64,000 nt of DNA from DATAEK01 sp036258055. GTDB lineage: Bacteria > Acidobacteriota > Vicinamibacteria > Vicinamibacterales > 2-12-FULL-66-21. The notes under the pieces are model-generated. The model did not search any database and was not told the DNA's origin. It saw only the letters and a list, made by a program, of their open reading frames with translations. Below, piece by piece: positions 33,901 through 42,974 of this stretch (position 1 is the first letter of the stretch; every line of letters begins with the position of its first letter). The translations under genes and the position numbers were made by a program. Where the stretch lies: the NCBI GenBank assembly GCA_036258055.1, contig DATAEK010000282.1, positions 99,027 through 163,026 on the forward strand. The letters run 5' to 3'.

Positions 33901-36351
33901 TCATTCTTTTAACTCCACCACCGTGACGCCGCCGCCGCCCTGTTCCGGCGGGGCAGCCGCGAACTTCGCGACGAACGGGTGCACATGGAGAAACTCGCCG
34001 ATGGCGCGGCGGAGCTGTCCCGTGCCGAACCCGTGAATCAGCCGGACGCTGTGGAGCTCCGCGACGAGCGCCTCGTCCAGGAACTTCTCCGTTCTCGTCA
34101 ACGCTTCGTCCACCGTGCAGCCGATGACATTGAGTTCCGTCAGCGATCCCTCGCGGGGCTGGAGGTCGACGTTGACCCGCACGCGGCCTGGCTGCGAGGT
34201 CACGGTCGCCGCCGGCGCGAGGACGCGCAGTTCGTCGATCCGGGCGCGAAGACGCTTGCCGCGCACGTCCACCTCGGCTTCCCGGTCGTGCACGGTCTGG
34301 ACCGTGCCCTCCAGTCCGAACGCGCCCACGAGTACGCGATCGCCGACTGCGGGGATGCGGTCCGGATACGGCGTGACCGGCGGCGGAGCCGTCGCTTCGG
34401 GCCGCGTGCGGAGCCGCTCGCCGATCGCGTCGATCGCCGCGCGAGCTTCGGATCGAGCGCCGCCCGTGTCGCCGGTGGGGATGAGACGGGTCGCGCGCCG
34501 TTCGGCATCGCCGGCCAGCGAGTCCATCTTGGCCTTCAGCCCGGCGACGACGTCGTCGATTTCACGACGGGCGTCGCGCAGCCGTTCCTCGATCCGTTCA
34601 TCCAGCCGTTTGCGAAACGTTTCTTCGCGGCTTCGCAGCTCCAGCTCGCGATCGTGCAGCTTCGCCGTCGCCGCGCCGAGCGTTTCCCGTTCGCGCGCGA
34701 GGAGGCGGCGCTCGTGATCGAGCGTCTGCATGTCCCGCTCGATCTTGGCGAGATGCTCCGCGAGCTGCGACTCGCGCGCGCTCCGGTGCGCGCGTGCCAT
34801 CTCGATAATTCCGGCGGGCAGCCCCAGCTGCGTCGCAATCTCGAACGCCAGACTGCTTCCGGGTGCGCCGTAGTTCAGTCGATAGGTCGGCGCAAACGTC
34901 TTCGGATCGAAACCAAACGCGGCTGGCGTCACGCCCGCGGTCGTCGACGCGTACGACTTCAGCGCGTCGTAGTGCGTCGTCGCGACAACCAGCGCGCCCC
35001 GCCGGCGGAAGTGTTCGAGGAGCGCCATCGCCAGCGCGCCACCCTCGATGGGATCCGTTCCGGCGCCGGCTTCGTCGAGCAGGACCAGCGATGGCAGCGC
35101 AATCGCGCGGTCCATCGCGACGACGTTGGCGATGTGCCCGGAAAAGGTGCTGAGGCTCTCGGCAATCGACTGCTCGTCGCCGATATCGGCGAAGACCGTT
35201 TGAAACACCGGGACCTGCGATCCATCCGCGACCGGGATCAACAGTCCACACTGCGCCATGAGCGACAGCAGCCCTGCCGTCTTGAGCGCCACCGTTTTGC
35301 CGCCCGTGTTCGGCCCGGTGATGACCAGCACCTGGACCGGCGGAATCAACAGGACGTCAACCGGGACCGGCCCGGCCGCGCTCGCGACCACGTCCTGACC
35401 GAGATGACGTCGAACCGCCGGAATGAGGAGCGGATGGCGGGCGGCGCGCAGCTCGAGCCGGCCGTCGGCTGCGAGGGCCGGACGGGCGCCGTCCGCGAGC
35501 ACCGCGAAGCGGGCGCGCGCCTGCAGGACGTCGAGATCGGTCGCCGCATCGACGGTCCGCTGGAGATCGACGCCTCGGATGCGAAACGCGTCCGAGAGCG
35601 CGAGGAGGATCCGATGGATTTCCTCCGCTTCCTGCTGCTGCAACGCGACAATGTCGTTGTTGATCTCGACCGTGCTCAGTGGCTCCAGAAACAGGCTGGC
35701 GCCACTGCCGGAGCTGCCGTGCACGATGCCGGGAATCGCGGAGCGATTCTCCGAACGGACCACCAGGACGTAACGTCCGTTCCGATCCGTGACGATCTGC
35801 TGCTGAAGGTATTTCGCCGTATCCTTGCCGCGCAGATACGATTCGAGCGTGCCCCGCAGCCTTGTGCGCTGCTTCCGCAGCCGCTCCCGGATGTTCCTCA
35901 GCTCCGGACTCGCATCGTCCACGACGTCGCCCGACGGATCGATCTTGCGGCGGATATCCGCGACTTCGCGATCGAAAGACGCCGACGACTCGGCGATGGT
36001 CAGCAGGATCGGGACGGAGCCGCGCGCGCGGCGGACGGCTGTGAACGCCGAGTCCACCGATGCGAGGAATGACGCGAGTGCCGTGAGTTGCAGCGGATCG
36101 AGGGCGCGTCCTTCGACGGCGAGGGCCGTCAGTGTGTTTTCCAGGTCCGTCGGCGCCTGCAGGCCCACATGGTGCTCGGAGAGAAATCGCACCGTCTCCG
36201 CGGTGGCGTCGAGCGCCGCGGTCACGGCGCGCGCATCGGTCAGTGGCTGCAGGCGAACGAGCCTCGCCGTCCCGGGCGGCGTCTGCGCGAATCGGCAGAC
36301 GGCCTCGACGATCCGATCGAATTCGAGGGCTCTCAGGGCGCCGGGATGCAT
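33901..36351 (-). CDS. mutS2: MutS2 family ATPase/nuclease
   Basis: An 816-residue MutS2 protein. It has the MutS core with Walker A GPNTGGKTVALKT and Walker B LVLLDEAGAGTDP, a long coiled-coil insert (about 520-640), a KOW-like part and the C-terminal Smr domain (LNVIGCTVDEAL, then IHGFGTGQLRRAI). It lacks the mismatch-binding domain of MutS1. MutS2 suppresses homologous recombination or rescues collided ribosomes, depending on species. ATG 36351 gives the conserved LEFDRIVEAV near residue 9. Upstream of dnaG and separated from it by the large inverted repeat. Confidence 0.95.
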   Translation of the reverse strand: MHPGALRALEFDRIVEAVCRFAQTPPGTARLVRLQPLTDARAVTAALDATAETVRFLSEHHVGLQAPTDLENTLTALAVEGRALDPLQLTALASFLASVDSAFTAVRRARGSVPILLTIAESSASFDREVADIRRKIDPSGDVVDDASPELRNIRERLRKQRTRLRGTLESYLRGKDTAKYLQQQIVTDRNGRYVLVVRSENRSAIPGIVHGSSGSGASLFLEPLSTVEINNDIVALQQQEAEEIHRILLALSDAFRIRGVDLQRTVDAATDLDVLQARARFAVLADGARPALAADGRLELRAARHPLLIPAVRRHLGQDVVASAAGPVPVDVLLIPPVQVLVITGPNTGGKTVALKTAGLLSLMAQCGLLIPVADGSQVPVFQTVFADIGDEQSIAESLSTFSGHIANVVAMDRAIALPSLVLLDEAGAGTDPIEGGALAMALLEHFRRRGALVVATTHYDALKSYASTTAGVTPAAFGFDPKTFAPTYRLNYGAPGSSLAFEIATQLGLPAGIIEMARAHRSARESQLAEHLAKIERDMQTLDHERRLLARERETLGAATAKLHDRELELRSREETFRKRLDERIEERLRDARREIDDVVAGLKAKMDSLAGDAERRATRLIPTGDTGGARSEARAAIDAIGERLRTRPEATAPPPVTPYPDRIPAVGDRVLVGAFGLEGTVQTVHDREAEVDVRGKRLRARIDELRVLAPAATVTSQPGRVRVNVDLQPREGSLTELNVIGCTVDEALTRTEKFLDEALVAELHSVRLIHGFGTGQLRRAIGEFLHVHPFVAKFAAAPPEQGGGGVTVVELKE

Positions 36352-36420
36352 GGGGGAGCGTCAGACCCGACAGGGCAATCCTCAACTATACCGCGCCGCA
36401 ACCGCGAAAAACAACCGCGC

Positions 36421-36442
36421 CGTGTGCGCGCACTCGCACACG
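36421..36442 (-). terminator. Putative terminator of larB
   Basis: An 8-bp perfect stem (CGTGTGCG / CGCACACG) with a 6-nt loop. On the minus strand a T-rich stretch (TTGTTTTT) follows about eight bases after the stem, so this is the best intrinsic-terminator candidate in the window. Confidence 0.5.
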
Positions 36443-36504
36443 CGACCCTCTTGCCGGCACGTCACTATCGGCGCGCCGGACGGTTCTGTCAAGGCCTGAT
36501 CGAT

Positions 36505-37266
36505 TCAGTCTAAATGGTTGATGGCGCTGGCAATCGCAGCGGCGCCGAAGCCGTTGTCGATGTTGACCACCGAGACTCCGCTCGCGCAGCTGTTCAACAT
36601 CGCCAGGAGGGCGGTCACCCCGCCGAAACTGGCTCCGTACCCTACGCTGGTGGGTACGGCTATGACAGGGACATCGACAAGACCTGCCACAACGCTCGGC
36701 AATGCGCCTTCCATACCGGCGACTACGATCACCACACGCGCAGTGATGAGCCGGCGGTGCTCGGCGAGGAGGCGATGAAGGCCGGCGACGCCGACATCGA
36801 CGATCCGGTCTATGCAATTGCCCATGATTTCCGCGGCGACCGCCGCCTCTTCGGCAACCGGAAGGTCGGCCGTACCTGCCGCCGCAATTACGACCGTTCC
36901 GCGGCCGGGAGGTATTTCCCCAATACGCAGTGTGATGGCCCTCGCCACTTCGTGAAACTCTGCGTCTGGAAGCTTCTCGCGAACCGCACCGTACGCGACA
37001 GAATCAGTTCGCGTCACAAGCAGGCTGTGACCGGCAGAGACGATGCGGTCGGCGATGGCCGCAATCTGGACGGGCGTCTTGCCGGCGCCATAGACAACTT
37101 CCGGAAATCCCTGGCGCAGATGGCGGTGATGATCGACGCGCGCGAAGCCCAGATCCTCGAACGGCGCCTGGCGCAGAAATTGAAGAAGTCGTTCCTGAGC
37201 CGCCTCAGGCGTTGTCGTTCCTGCTTGAACCTCGTTGAGCAGGGATCGGAGCTGCAGCCGGTTCAT
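36505..37266 (-). CDS. larB: LarB-type carboxylase (nickel pincer cofactor biosynthesis)
   Basis: A 253-residue protein with a C-terminal PurE-like domain. Visible are the LarB head DHHRHLRQGFPEVVYGAGKTP and the PurE-like part AAGTADLPVAEEAAVAAE and VVAGMEGALPSVVAGLVDVPVIAVPTS. LarB carboxylates and hydrolyses nicotinic acid adenine dinucleotide in the synthesis of the nickel pincer cofactor of lactate racemase. ATG 37266 is chosen for the AAGGA 9 nt ahead. No larC, larE or larA is next to it in this window, so its pathway partners must be elsewhere. Confidence 0.88.
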   Translation of the reverse strand: MNRLQLRSLLNEVQAGTTTPEAAQERLLQFLRQAPFEDLGFARVDHHRHLRQGFPEVVYGAGKTPVQIAAIADRIVSAGHSLLVTRTDSVAYGAVREKLPDAEFHEVARAITLRIGEIPPGRGTVVIAAAGTADLPVAEEAAVAAEIMGNCIDRIVDVGVAGLHRLLAEHRRLITARVVIVVAGMEGALPSVVAGLVDVPVIAVPTSVGYGASFGGVTALLAMLNSCASGVSVVNIDNGFGAAAIASAINHLD

Positions 37267-37352
37267 CGCCCGAAGTCCTTGCATTGCGTTGACTTCGCGC
37301 ACAGCCGAGCAGTAATATGACCGATTGGATTGACTGACGGATTCATTTCTCT

Positions 37353-38849
37353 ATGACGTTGCCTGAGACACTCATCCTCGTCGTTTACTTCTTCGTCCTC
37401 AGCATTCTGGCGATCTACGGGTGGCACCGCTATTACCTTGTGTATGTTTACATGAAAAACAAGGGGCGGGCGCCCGCTCCGCTGCCGCCTCCGGCCGTTC
37501 TTCCTCCAGTCACAGTTCAGCTGCCAATCTTCAACGAGATGTACGTCGCCGACCGTCTGATCGACGCGGTCTGCGAAATGGAGTATCCGCGGGAACTCTT
37601 TCAGATTCAGGTGCTCGACGACTCGACCGACGAGACGACGGAGATCGCCGAGCTGGCCGTGCGCCGGCATGCGGCGCGTGGCTTCAACATCAGCTACATC
37701 CATCGCATCGACCGGCGAGGTTACAAGGCAGGAGCGCTCGAGGCCGGGCTCAAGGAAGCGACCGGGCAGTACATCGCGATCTTCGACGCGGACTTCGTTC
37801 CGCCCACCGATTTCCTGCTGCGAACGCTGCCGTATTTCGGGACCGATCCGAAGATCGGCATGGTGCAGGCGCGCTGGGGACACATCAATCAGGATTACTC
37901 GCTGCTCACGAAAATCCAGTCGATTCTGCTCGACGCGCACTTTGTCCTCGAGCATGGCGGGCGCAACCGGTCGGGCGCGTTCTTCAACTTCAACGGCACC
38001 GCGGGGATCTGGCGTCGTGAAGCGATAGAAACCGCGGGCGGCTGGCAACACGACACGCTGACCGAGGACCTCGATCTCAGCTACCGCGCCCAGCTGGCGG
38101 GCTGGCGCTTCGTGTTCCTCCCCGACGTCGTATCCCCGGCGGAAGTGCCGGTGGAGATGAACTCGTTCAAGTCGCAGCAGCACCGGTGGGCGAAAGGCTC
38201 GATCCAGACCTGCCTCAAGCTCCTGCCCAGGATCCTGCGATCCAAGCAGCCACTGAAGGTGAAGGCGGAGGCATTCTTCCATCTCTCGGCCAACTTCAAC
38301 TATCTGCTGATGTCTGTCCTGTCGCTGCTGATGTTCCCGGCGATGTGGGTCCGCTACAGCACGGGTTGGACGGAGATGCTGCTGATCGACGTGCCGATGT
38401 TCTTTGCCGCGACCGCCTCGGTGGGTAATTTCTACGTAGTGTCGCAGCGAGAACTGTACACGGACTGGCGCCAGCGACTGAAGTATCTGCCGTTCCTGAT
38501 GTCGATTGGCATCGGACTCTGCATCAACAACACGCGCGCGGTGCTCGAAGCCATCTTCGGCAAGCAGAGCGAGTTTGAGCGAACCCCGAAATACGGCATC
38601 GAGCGTGACAGCGACGAGTGGATCGGCAAGAAATACCACCAGTCGGTCGGCGTGCAGCCGATCATCGAAGTGGCGCTGGGCCTGTATTTCACCTGGACGG
38701 TCTTCTACGCGCTCGCGAATCAGATCTACGGCACGTTGCCGTTCCTGATGCTCTTCCAGATCGGGTTCCTCTACACCGGCCTGCTCTCCATCCTGCAGCA
38801 GTACACGGGCGAAAACGTGATGCTGAAGGCGCCAGAGATTGCCAAGTAG
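37353..38849 (+). CDS. Cellulose-synthase-like GT2 (processive glycosyltransferase)
   Basis: A 498-residue membrane GT2 with the D,D,D,QxxRW signature of processive synthases: VLDDSTDETTE, IFDADFVPP, TLTEDLDLSYRAQ and QQHRWAKG. One helix precedes the catalytic domain (about 7-28) and four or more follow it. The layout resembles bacterial glucan/mannan synthases of the CslA type. It is a single gene, divergent from larB and not next to cellulose accessory genes, so the polymer is unknown. The TAG stop is the first base of a hairpin. Confidence 0.87.
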   Translation: MTLPETLILVVYFFVLSILAIYGWHRYYLVYVYMKNKGRAPAPLPPPAVLPPVTVQLPIFNEMYVADRLIDAVCEMEYPRELFQIQVLDDSTDETTEIAELAVRRHAARGFNISYIHRIDRRGYKAGALEAGLKEATGQYIAIFDADFVPPTDFLLRTLPYFGTDPKIGMVQARWGHINQDYSLLTKIQSILLDAHFVLEHGGRNRSGAFFNFNGTAGIWRREAIETAGGWQHDTLTEDLDLSYRAQLAGWRFVFLPDVVSPAEVPVEMNSFKSQQHRWAKGSIQTCLKLLPRILRSKQPLKVKAEAFFHLSANFNYLLMSVLSLLMFPAMWVRYSTGWTEMLLIDVPMFFAATASVGNFYVVSQRELYTDWRQRLKYLPFLMSIGIGLCINNTRAVLEAIFGKQSEFERTPKYGIERDSDEWIGKKYHQSVGVQPIIEVALGLYFTWTVFYALANQIYGTLPFLMLFQIGFLYTGLLSILQQYTGENVMLKAPEIAK

Positions 38850-38870
38850 GGCGGAGTTTCAGCTCCGTCC
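38849..38870 (+). terminator. Hairpin on the stop codon of the cellulose-synthase-like gene
   Basis: GGGCGGAG (38849-38856) pairs with CTCCGTCC (38863-38870) around the loop TTTCAG with one G-T pair. The last G of the TAG stop is part of the stem. Its TTTCAG loop recalls the TTCAG loop of the hairpin at 61861-61888. Confidence 0.5.
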
Positions 38871-38901
38871 GGCCACCAGCCAGCCCTGGATAACTTGTTG
38901 A

Positions 38902-38913
38902 TATGCTAAAGGT
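38902..38913 (+). promoter_or_regulatory. TANNNT box 6 nt before citrate synthase ATG
   Basis: TATGCT at 38902-38907 ends six bases before ATG 38914, so transcription would start at or next to the A of ATG. No matching -35 is seen. AAAGG lies too close to the ATG to be a normal ribosome binding site. Read as a leaderless promoter candidate. Confidence 0.45.
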
Positions 38914-40053
38914 ATGACCACCGAAGCGAAGCCGAAAGCAGGGCTCGAGGATGTTGTCGCCGCGACCTCGGCGATCTGTTATCTGGACGGGGATCGCGGC
39001 GTTCTTGCGTACTACGGGTACGACATCCACGAGCTCGCGCGCGGGGCTTCATTCGAGGAGGTCTGCTATCTGCTCTGGCACGGCCGCCTGCCGAACCGCG
39101 CCGAGCTGGGCGATCTGCAATCACAGCTCGCCGCCGCGCGTCCGCTCCCGGAGGGCGTCCTCCGCCTGATGAAGCAGCTGCCGGCATCGGACGGCATGGA
39201 CGTCCTGCGCACGATGACATCCGTCCTGAGCCACTTCGATCCCGATGCAGCGGACAACTCGCCGCAGGCGAACTATCGCAAAGCGGTCCGGCTGACGGGT
39301 CAGATTGCCAGCCTGGTCGCGACCCACGGACGCATGCAGGCCGGTGGTGGACTGATTCAGCCGGATCCCGCGCTCGGCCACGCCGCGAACTTTCTCTACA
39401 TGCTCACGGGCGAGCGGCCAAACGCGCTCTCAACCCGCGCGTTCGACATCGCGCTCGTGCTGCACGCCGACCACGAGCTGAACGCCTCCACCTTCGCCGC
39501 CCGCGTCGCCGCCGCCACCCTCACCGATCTCCACTCGGCCATCGTCGCCGCGATCGGCACGCTGAAGGGACCGCTGCACGGCGGCGCGAACGCCGACGTC
39601 ATGCGGCTGCTCATCGAAATTGGGCAGGATACGAGCCCCGAAAAGATCGACGAGGCGGTTCGAAACAAGCTTGCGCGGAAGGTGAAGATCCCTGGTTTCG
39701 GCCACCGGGTGTATCACACCGAGGACCCGCGTGCCACGCATCTGCGCCGCATGTCGAAGGAACTCGGCGAGCGCGCCGGCAACACGCGCTGGTTCGAGAT
39801 GTCGCAGCGCATCGAGCAGATCGTGAAGACCGAGAAAAAGCTGAACGCCAACGTCGATTTCTACTCGGCGTCCACCTACTACACCCTCGGGATTCCAATC
39901 GACCTCTTCACGCCGATCTTCGCGGTCAGCCGCGTGTCCGGCTGGACGGCCCACTGCCTCGAGCAGTACTCGAACAACCGCCTGATTCGCCCGCGGACCG
40001 ACTACATCGGTCCGGCCTATCCGCAGACGTTCCTGCCGCTCGACCAGCGGTGA
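38914..40053 (+). CDS. Citrate synthase
   Basis: A 379-residue citrate synthase of the short type (as Bacillus CitZ or PrpC), which condenses oxaloacetate and acetyl-CoA. The catalytic His, His and Asp are in GPLHGGANADVM, GFGHRVYHTEDPR and VDFYSASTYYTLGI. The CoA region SRVSGWTAHCLEQ is also clear. Whether it prefers acetyl-CoA or propionyl-CoA (2-methylcitrate) cannot be decided; there are no prp neighbours, which favours citrate. No Shine-Dalgarno at usual spacing. Confidence 0.93.
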   Translation: MTTEAKPKAGLEDVVAATSAICYLDGDRGVLAYYGYDIHELARGASFEEVCYLLWHGRLPNRAELGDLQSQLAAARPLPEGVLRLMKQLPASDGMDVLRTMTSVLSHFDPDAADNSPQANYRKAVRLTGQIASLVATHGRMQAGGGLIQPDPALGHAANFLYMLTGERPNALSTRAFDIALVLHADHELNASTFAARVAAATLTDLHSAIVAAIGTLKGPLHGGANADVMRLLIEIGQDTSPEKIDEAVRNKLARKVKIPGFGHRVYHTEDPRATHLRRMSKELGERAGNTRWFEMSQRIEQIVKTEKKLNANVDFYSASTYYTLGIPIDLFTPIFAVSRVSGWTAHCLEQYSNNRLIRPRTDYIGPAYPQTFLPLDQR

Positions 40054-40059
40054 CAGACC

Positions 40060-40137
40060 TGCAAACCCGAGAACCTGGAACCTTGGAACGCTCAGAACTC
40101 TAGAACGCCAGAACCCGAGAACCCGAGAACCTCGGAA
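40060..40137. repeat. GAACCYGA word array
   Basis: Repeated words of the type gaacctgg, gaaccttg, gaacgctc, gaactcta, gaacgcca, gaacccga, gaacccga, gaacctcg fill the gap between citrate synthase and lepA. The units are mostly 8 nt long and in one orientation only. No coding potential. Confidence 0.7.
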
Positions 40138-40160
40138 TCGGACTCCGCGGGCCTGACTGC

Positions 40161-40166
40161 TATAAT
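40161..40166 (+). promoter_or_regulatory. -10 box of lepA
   Basis: A perfect TATAAT lies 17 nt before the lepA ATG. The -35 is weak (TCGGAC at 40138-40143, 17-bp spacing). The predicted 5' leader is only about ten bases and no Shine-Dalgarno is visible. Confidence 0.6.
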
Positions 40167-40183
40167 TGTCTGTTTCCGGGTCC

Positions 40184-41989
40184 ATGGATCAACGTTTCAT
40201 CCGCAACTTCGCCGTCATCGCCCACATCGATCACGGCAAATCCACGCTCGCCGATCGGTTCCTCGAGCTGACGGGCGCGCTCCAGCCGCGTGAAATGGAA
40301 GCGCAGGTCCTCGACACCATGGACCTCGAGCGCGAGCGCGGCATCACGATCAAGGCACACGCCGTCCGTCTGACCTACCACGCAGACGATGGCGAGACCT
40401 ACGTCCTGAACCTCATCGACACGCCGGGGCACGTGGACTTCTCGTACGAAGTCACCCGGTCGCTGTCGGCGTGCGAGGGCGCGATTCTGCTCGTCGACGC
40501 CTCGCAGGGTGTCGAGGCGCAGACGCTCGCGAATGCCTACCTCGCGGTCGACAACAGCCTCGAAATCATCCCGGTCATCAACAAGATCGATCTCCCCGGC
40601 GCGCAACCCGACGAAGCCAAACGCCAGATCGAGGACATCGTCGGCCTCGACGCCAGCCACGCGATTCTCGCGAGCGCCAAGGAAGGCACTGGTGTCCACG
40701 AGATTCTCGAGGCGATAATCGCGCGGCTGCCACCGCCTGGCGGTGAGCCCGACGCGCCGCTCAAGGCGTTGATCTTCGATTCGTGGTACGACGCCTACCG
40801 CGGCGTGATCATCCTCACGAGGATCATCGACGGCGTGCTCAGGCCGGGCATGAAGATCCAGCTGATGGCGCGCGGCCAGGAGTACGAGGTCGAGCAGGTC
40901 GGCGTCTTCTCTCCCAAGCCGACCGTGGCGGACTCGCTCGGCGTGGGCGAGGTCGGCTTCATCTTCGCGGGAATCAAGACCGTCAGCGACGCGCAGATCG
41001 GCGACACGATCACCGAGGCCGCGAGGCCGACAGCGGAACCGTTTCCCGGATTCAAGGTAAGCAAGCCGATGGTGTTCGCCGGCTTGTATCCCGTCGAAGG
41101 CAGTGAGTATCCCGAGCTGCGCGACGCGCTCGAGAAGCTGCGGCTGAACGACGCGTCGTTCTTCTTCGAGCCGGAGACGTCGGCGGCCCTCGGGTTCGGG
41201 TTCCGTTGCGGCTTCCTCGGGTTGCTGCACATGGAGATCGTGCAGGAGCGGCTCGAGCGCGAGTTCGACATGGATCTGGTGACGACGGCACCAGGCGTCC
41301 TGTACCGCGTGACCACGACCGACGGCGAGGTGCACGAGATCGACAGCCCGGCAAAGCTGCCGGATCCGGGGCGGATCGAGAAGTTCGAGGAACCGGTCAT
41401 CACTGCGATGATCCTCACGCCCTCGGAGCACGTGGGTGGGATTCTTCAGCTGTGTCAGGAGAAGCGCGGCGTTCAGAAGGGGATGGAGTACCTCGCCTCG
41501 GATCGGGTGCTCATCACCTACGAGCTTCCGTTCAACGAGGTCGTGCTCGATTTCTACGATCGTCTGAAGACGCTGTCGCGCGGCTACGCCTCGCTCGACT
41601 ATCACGTCACCGGCTACTGGGAGTCGCCGCTCGTCAAGCTCGACATCCTCGTCAACGGCGAGCCGGTCGATGCGCTCTCGATCATCGTGCACCGTGACAC
41701 GTCGTATCAGCGTGGCCGCGCGCTCGCGAGCAAGATGCGTGAGCTCATCCCGCGTCAGATGTTCGAGGTTGCGATCCAGGCGGCCGTCGGCAGCCGGATC
41801 ATCGCGCGCGAGTCGGTCAAGGCGCTGCGGAAGAACGTGCTCGCGAAGTGTTACGGCGGTGACATTACCCGCAAGCGCAAGCTGCTCGAAAAGCAGAAGG
41901 AAGGAAAGCGCCGCATGAAGCGCGTCGGCCGCGTCGAGATCCCGCAGGAAGCGTTTCTGGCTGTCTTGAAGGTCGGGACGGAGGGATAG
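40184..41989 (+). CDS. lepA: Elongation factor 4 (LepA)
   Basis: A 601-residue translational GTPase that back-translocates or helps ribosome assembly. G motifs are AHIDHGKST, RGITIKA, DTPGHVDF and NKIDLPGA. The elongation-factor domains follow, and the LepA-specific C-terminal region (YGGDITRKRKLLEKQKEGKR) is intact. ATG 40184 gives the canonical MDQRFIRNFAVIAHIDHGK beginning. It is followed by lepB, the same pair as in E. coli, here separated by about 200 nt with a duplicated 50-bp hairpin element. Confidence 0.97.
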   Translation: MDQRFIRNFAVIAHIDHGKSTLADRFLELTGALQPREMEAQVLDTMDLERERGITIKAHAVRLTYHADDGETYVLNLIDTPGHVDFSYEVTRSLSACEGAILLVDASQGVEAQTLANAYLAVDNSLEIIPVINKIDLPGAQPDEAKRQIEDIVGLDASHAILASAKEGTGVHEILEAIIARLPPPGGEPDAPLKALIFDSWYDAYRGVIILTRIIDGVLRPGMKIQLMARGQEYEVEQVGVFSPKPTVADSLGVGEVGFIFAGIKTVSDAQIGDTITEAARPTAEPFPGFKVSKPMVFAGLYPVEGSEYPELRDALEKLRLNDASFFFEPETSAALGFGFRCGFLGLLHMEIVQERLEREFDMDLVTTAPGVLYRVTTTDGEVHEIDSPAKLPDPGRIEKFEEPVITAMILTPSEHVGGILQLCQEKRGVQKGMEYLASDRVLITYELPFNEVVLDFYDRLKTLSRGYASLDYHVTGYWESPLVKLDILVNGEPVDALSIIVHRDTSYQRGRALASKMRELIPRQMFEVAIQAAVGSRIIARESVKALRKNVLAKCYGGDITRKRKLLEKQKEGKRRMKRVGRVEIPQEAFLAVLKVGTEG

Positions 41990-42125
41990 GGCCGCGGCGT
42001 TTTGTGCCGCGGACAGGCCAAAGGCCGCCGCGCGAAGCGGGTTAGTGTGCAGGAACGGGCCCCGGACAGACAGGAGGCCGCGGCGTTCTGTGCCGCGGAC
42101 AGGCCAAAGGCCGCCGCGCGAAGCG
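41990..42125. repeat. Two direct copies of a 50-bp hairpin element
   Basis: Copies at 41990-42039 and 42076-42125 differ at one of 50 positions and are 36 bp apart. Each contains the stem CCGCGGC / GCCGCGG around a 7-nt loop and an inner GGCC-AAA-GGCC. The first copy begins directly after the lepA TAG stop. Confidence 0.9.
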
Positions 42126-42132
42126 CGTAAAA

Positions 42133-42158
42133 GCGCGTGGGGGTGGGGCCCCACGCGC
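42133..42158 (+). terminator. Strong hairpin between lepA and lepB
   Basis: A perfect 10-bp stem (GCGCGTGGGG / CCCCACGCGC) with a 6-nt loop, following the duplicated element and 41 nt before the lepB start. No T-run follows; it may stabilise the lepA mRNA end or reduce read-through. Confidence 0.5.
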
Positions 42159-42199
42159 ACTGAATAATGCTGACCGACATCTCCGAGTAACCCGGATCT

Positions 42200-42898
42200 A
42201 TGGCCAATACATCGTTTCAAAAATCCACCATCCGCGAATACTTCGAGTCGATCGTCATCGCCGTGATCCTGGCGCTGTTCGTGCGCACGTGGGTCGTGCA
42301 GGCGTTCAAGATCCCGACGGGATCGATGGAGAACAACCTGCTCATCGGCGATCACCTGCTGGTGAACAAGTTCGTGTTCGCGCCGGCGTCAACCGGCGCC
42401 GAGCGGGCGGTCCTGCCCGAGCGCGACATCCGTCGCGGCGACATCGTCGTCTTCAAGTACCCCGACGAGCCGGAGCGCGACTTCATCAAGCGGGTCATCG
42501 GCCTGCCCGGCGACACGCTGGAGCTGCGGAACAAGAAAGTCCTCATCAACGGTCACGAGCTCAACGAGCCGTACGTCCATTTCCTCGAGCCGGCGTCCGA
42601 AGCGGGTGAGATCACGTCGTTCGACGTTCGCGAGCGCTACGGACCAGTGAAGGTTCCCGACGATCAGTACTTCGTCATGGGGGACAACCGGGACAACTCG
42701 CAGGACAGCCGCTACTGGGGATTCCTGCCGCGGACCTACGTCAAAGGCAAGGCGCTGATGATCTACTGGTCGTACGAGTCAGGCCGCGAGGATTACACCG
42801 GGACCGGTTTTGGCGGCACGATCAAGCGACTCGGATCGGTCGCCACGCACTTCTTCACGCGCACGCGCTGGGAGAGACTCTTCCATCAAATTCACTAA
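42200..42898 (+). CDS. lepB: Signal peptidase I
   Basis: A 232-residue type I signal peptidase that removes signal peptides outside the inner membrane. One helix near 15-37 is followed by the catalytic Ser42 in IPTGSMENN and Lys97 in RDFIKRVIGLPGD; the later VMGDNRDNSQDSRYWGFL is the box E signature. It is shorter than the E. coli enzyme and lacks the second helix, like enzymes of many Gram-negatives outside Enterobacteria. ATG 42200. Confidence 0.95.
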   Translation: MANTSFQKSTIREYFESIVIAVILALFVRTWVVQAFKIPTGSMENNLLIGDHLLVNKFVFAPASTGAERAVLPERDIRRGDIVVFKYPDEPERDFIKRVIGLPGDTLELRNKKVLINGHELNEPYVHFLEPASEAGEITSFDVRERYGPVKVPDDQYFVMGDNRDNSQDSRYWGFLPRTYVKGKALMIYWSYESGREDYTGTGFGGTIKRLGSVATHFFTRTRWERLFHQIH

Positions 42899-42904
42899 GG
42901 ATAA

Positions 42905-42936
42905 GGACACGGATCGGTTTTGCATATCCGCTGTCC
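42905..42936. terminator. Imperfect hairpin between convergent lepB and cyclodeaminase genes
   Basis: GGACA-C-GGAT pairs with ATCC-GC-TGTCC around an 11-nt loop containing TTTT. It lies in the 76-nt convergent gap and could terminate transcription from both sides. Confidence 0.4.
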
Positions 42937-42974
42937 GCTGTCCTCGGTGCCTTCAGCATCGAAAAGCCTGAGAA

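Noticed and set aside
33979..36072. A 697-codon plus-strand frame opposite mutS2
   Set aside because: Antisense shadow; composition follows the mutS2 codon pattern.
40160..42355. A 731-codon minus-strand frame opposite lepA
   Set aside because: Antisense shadow of lepA and the lepA-lepB gap; no recognisable motif.
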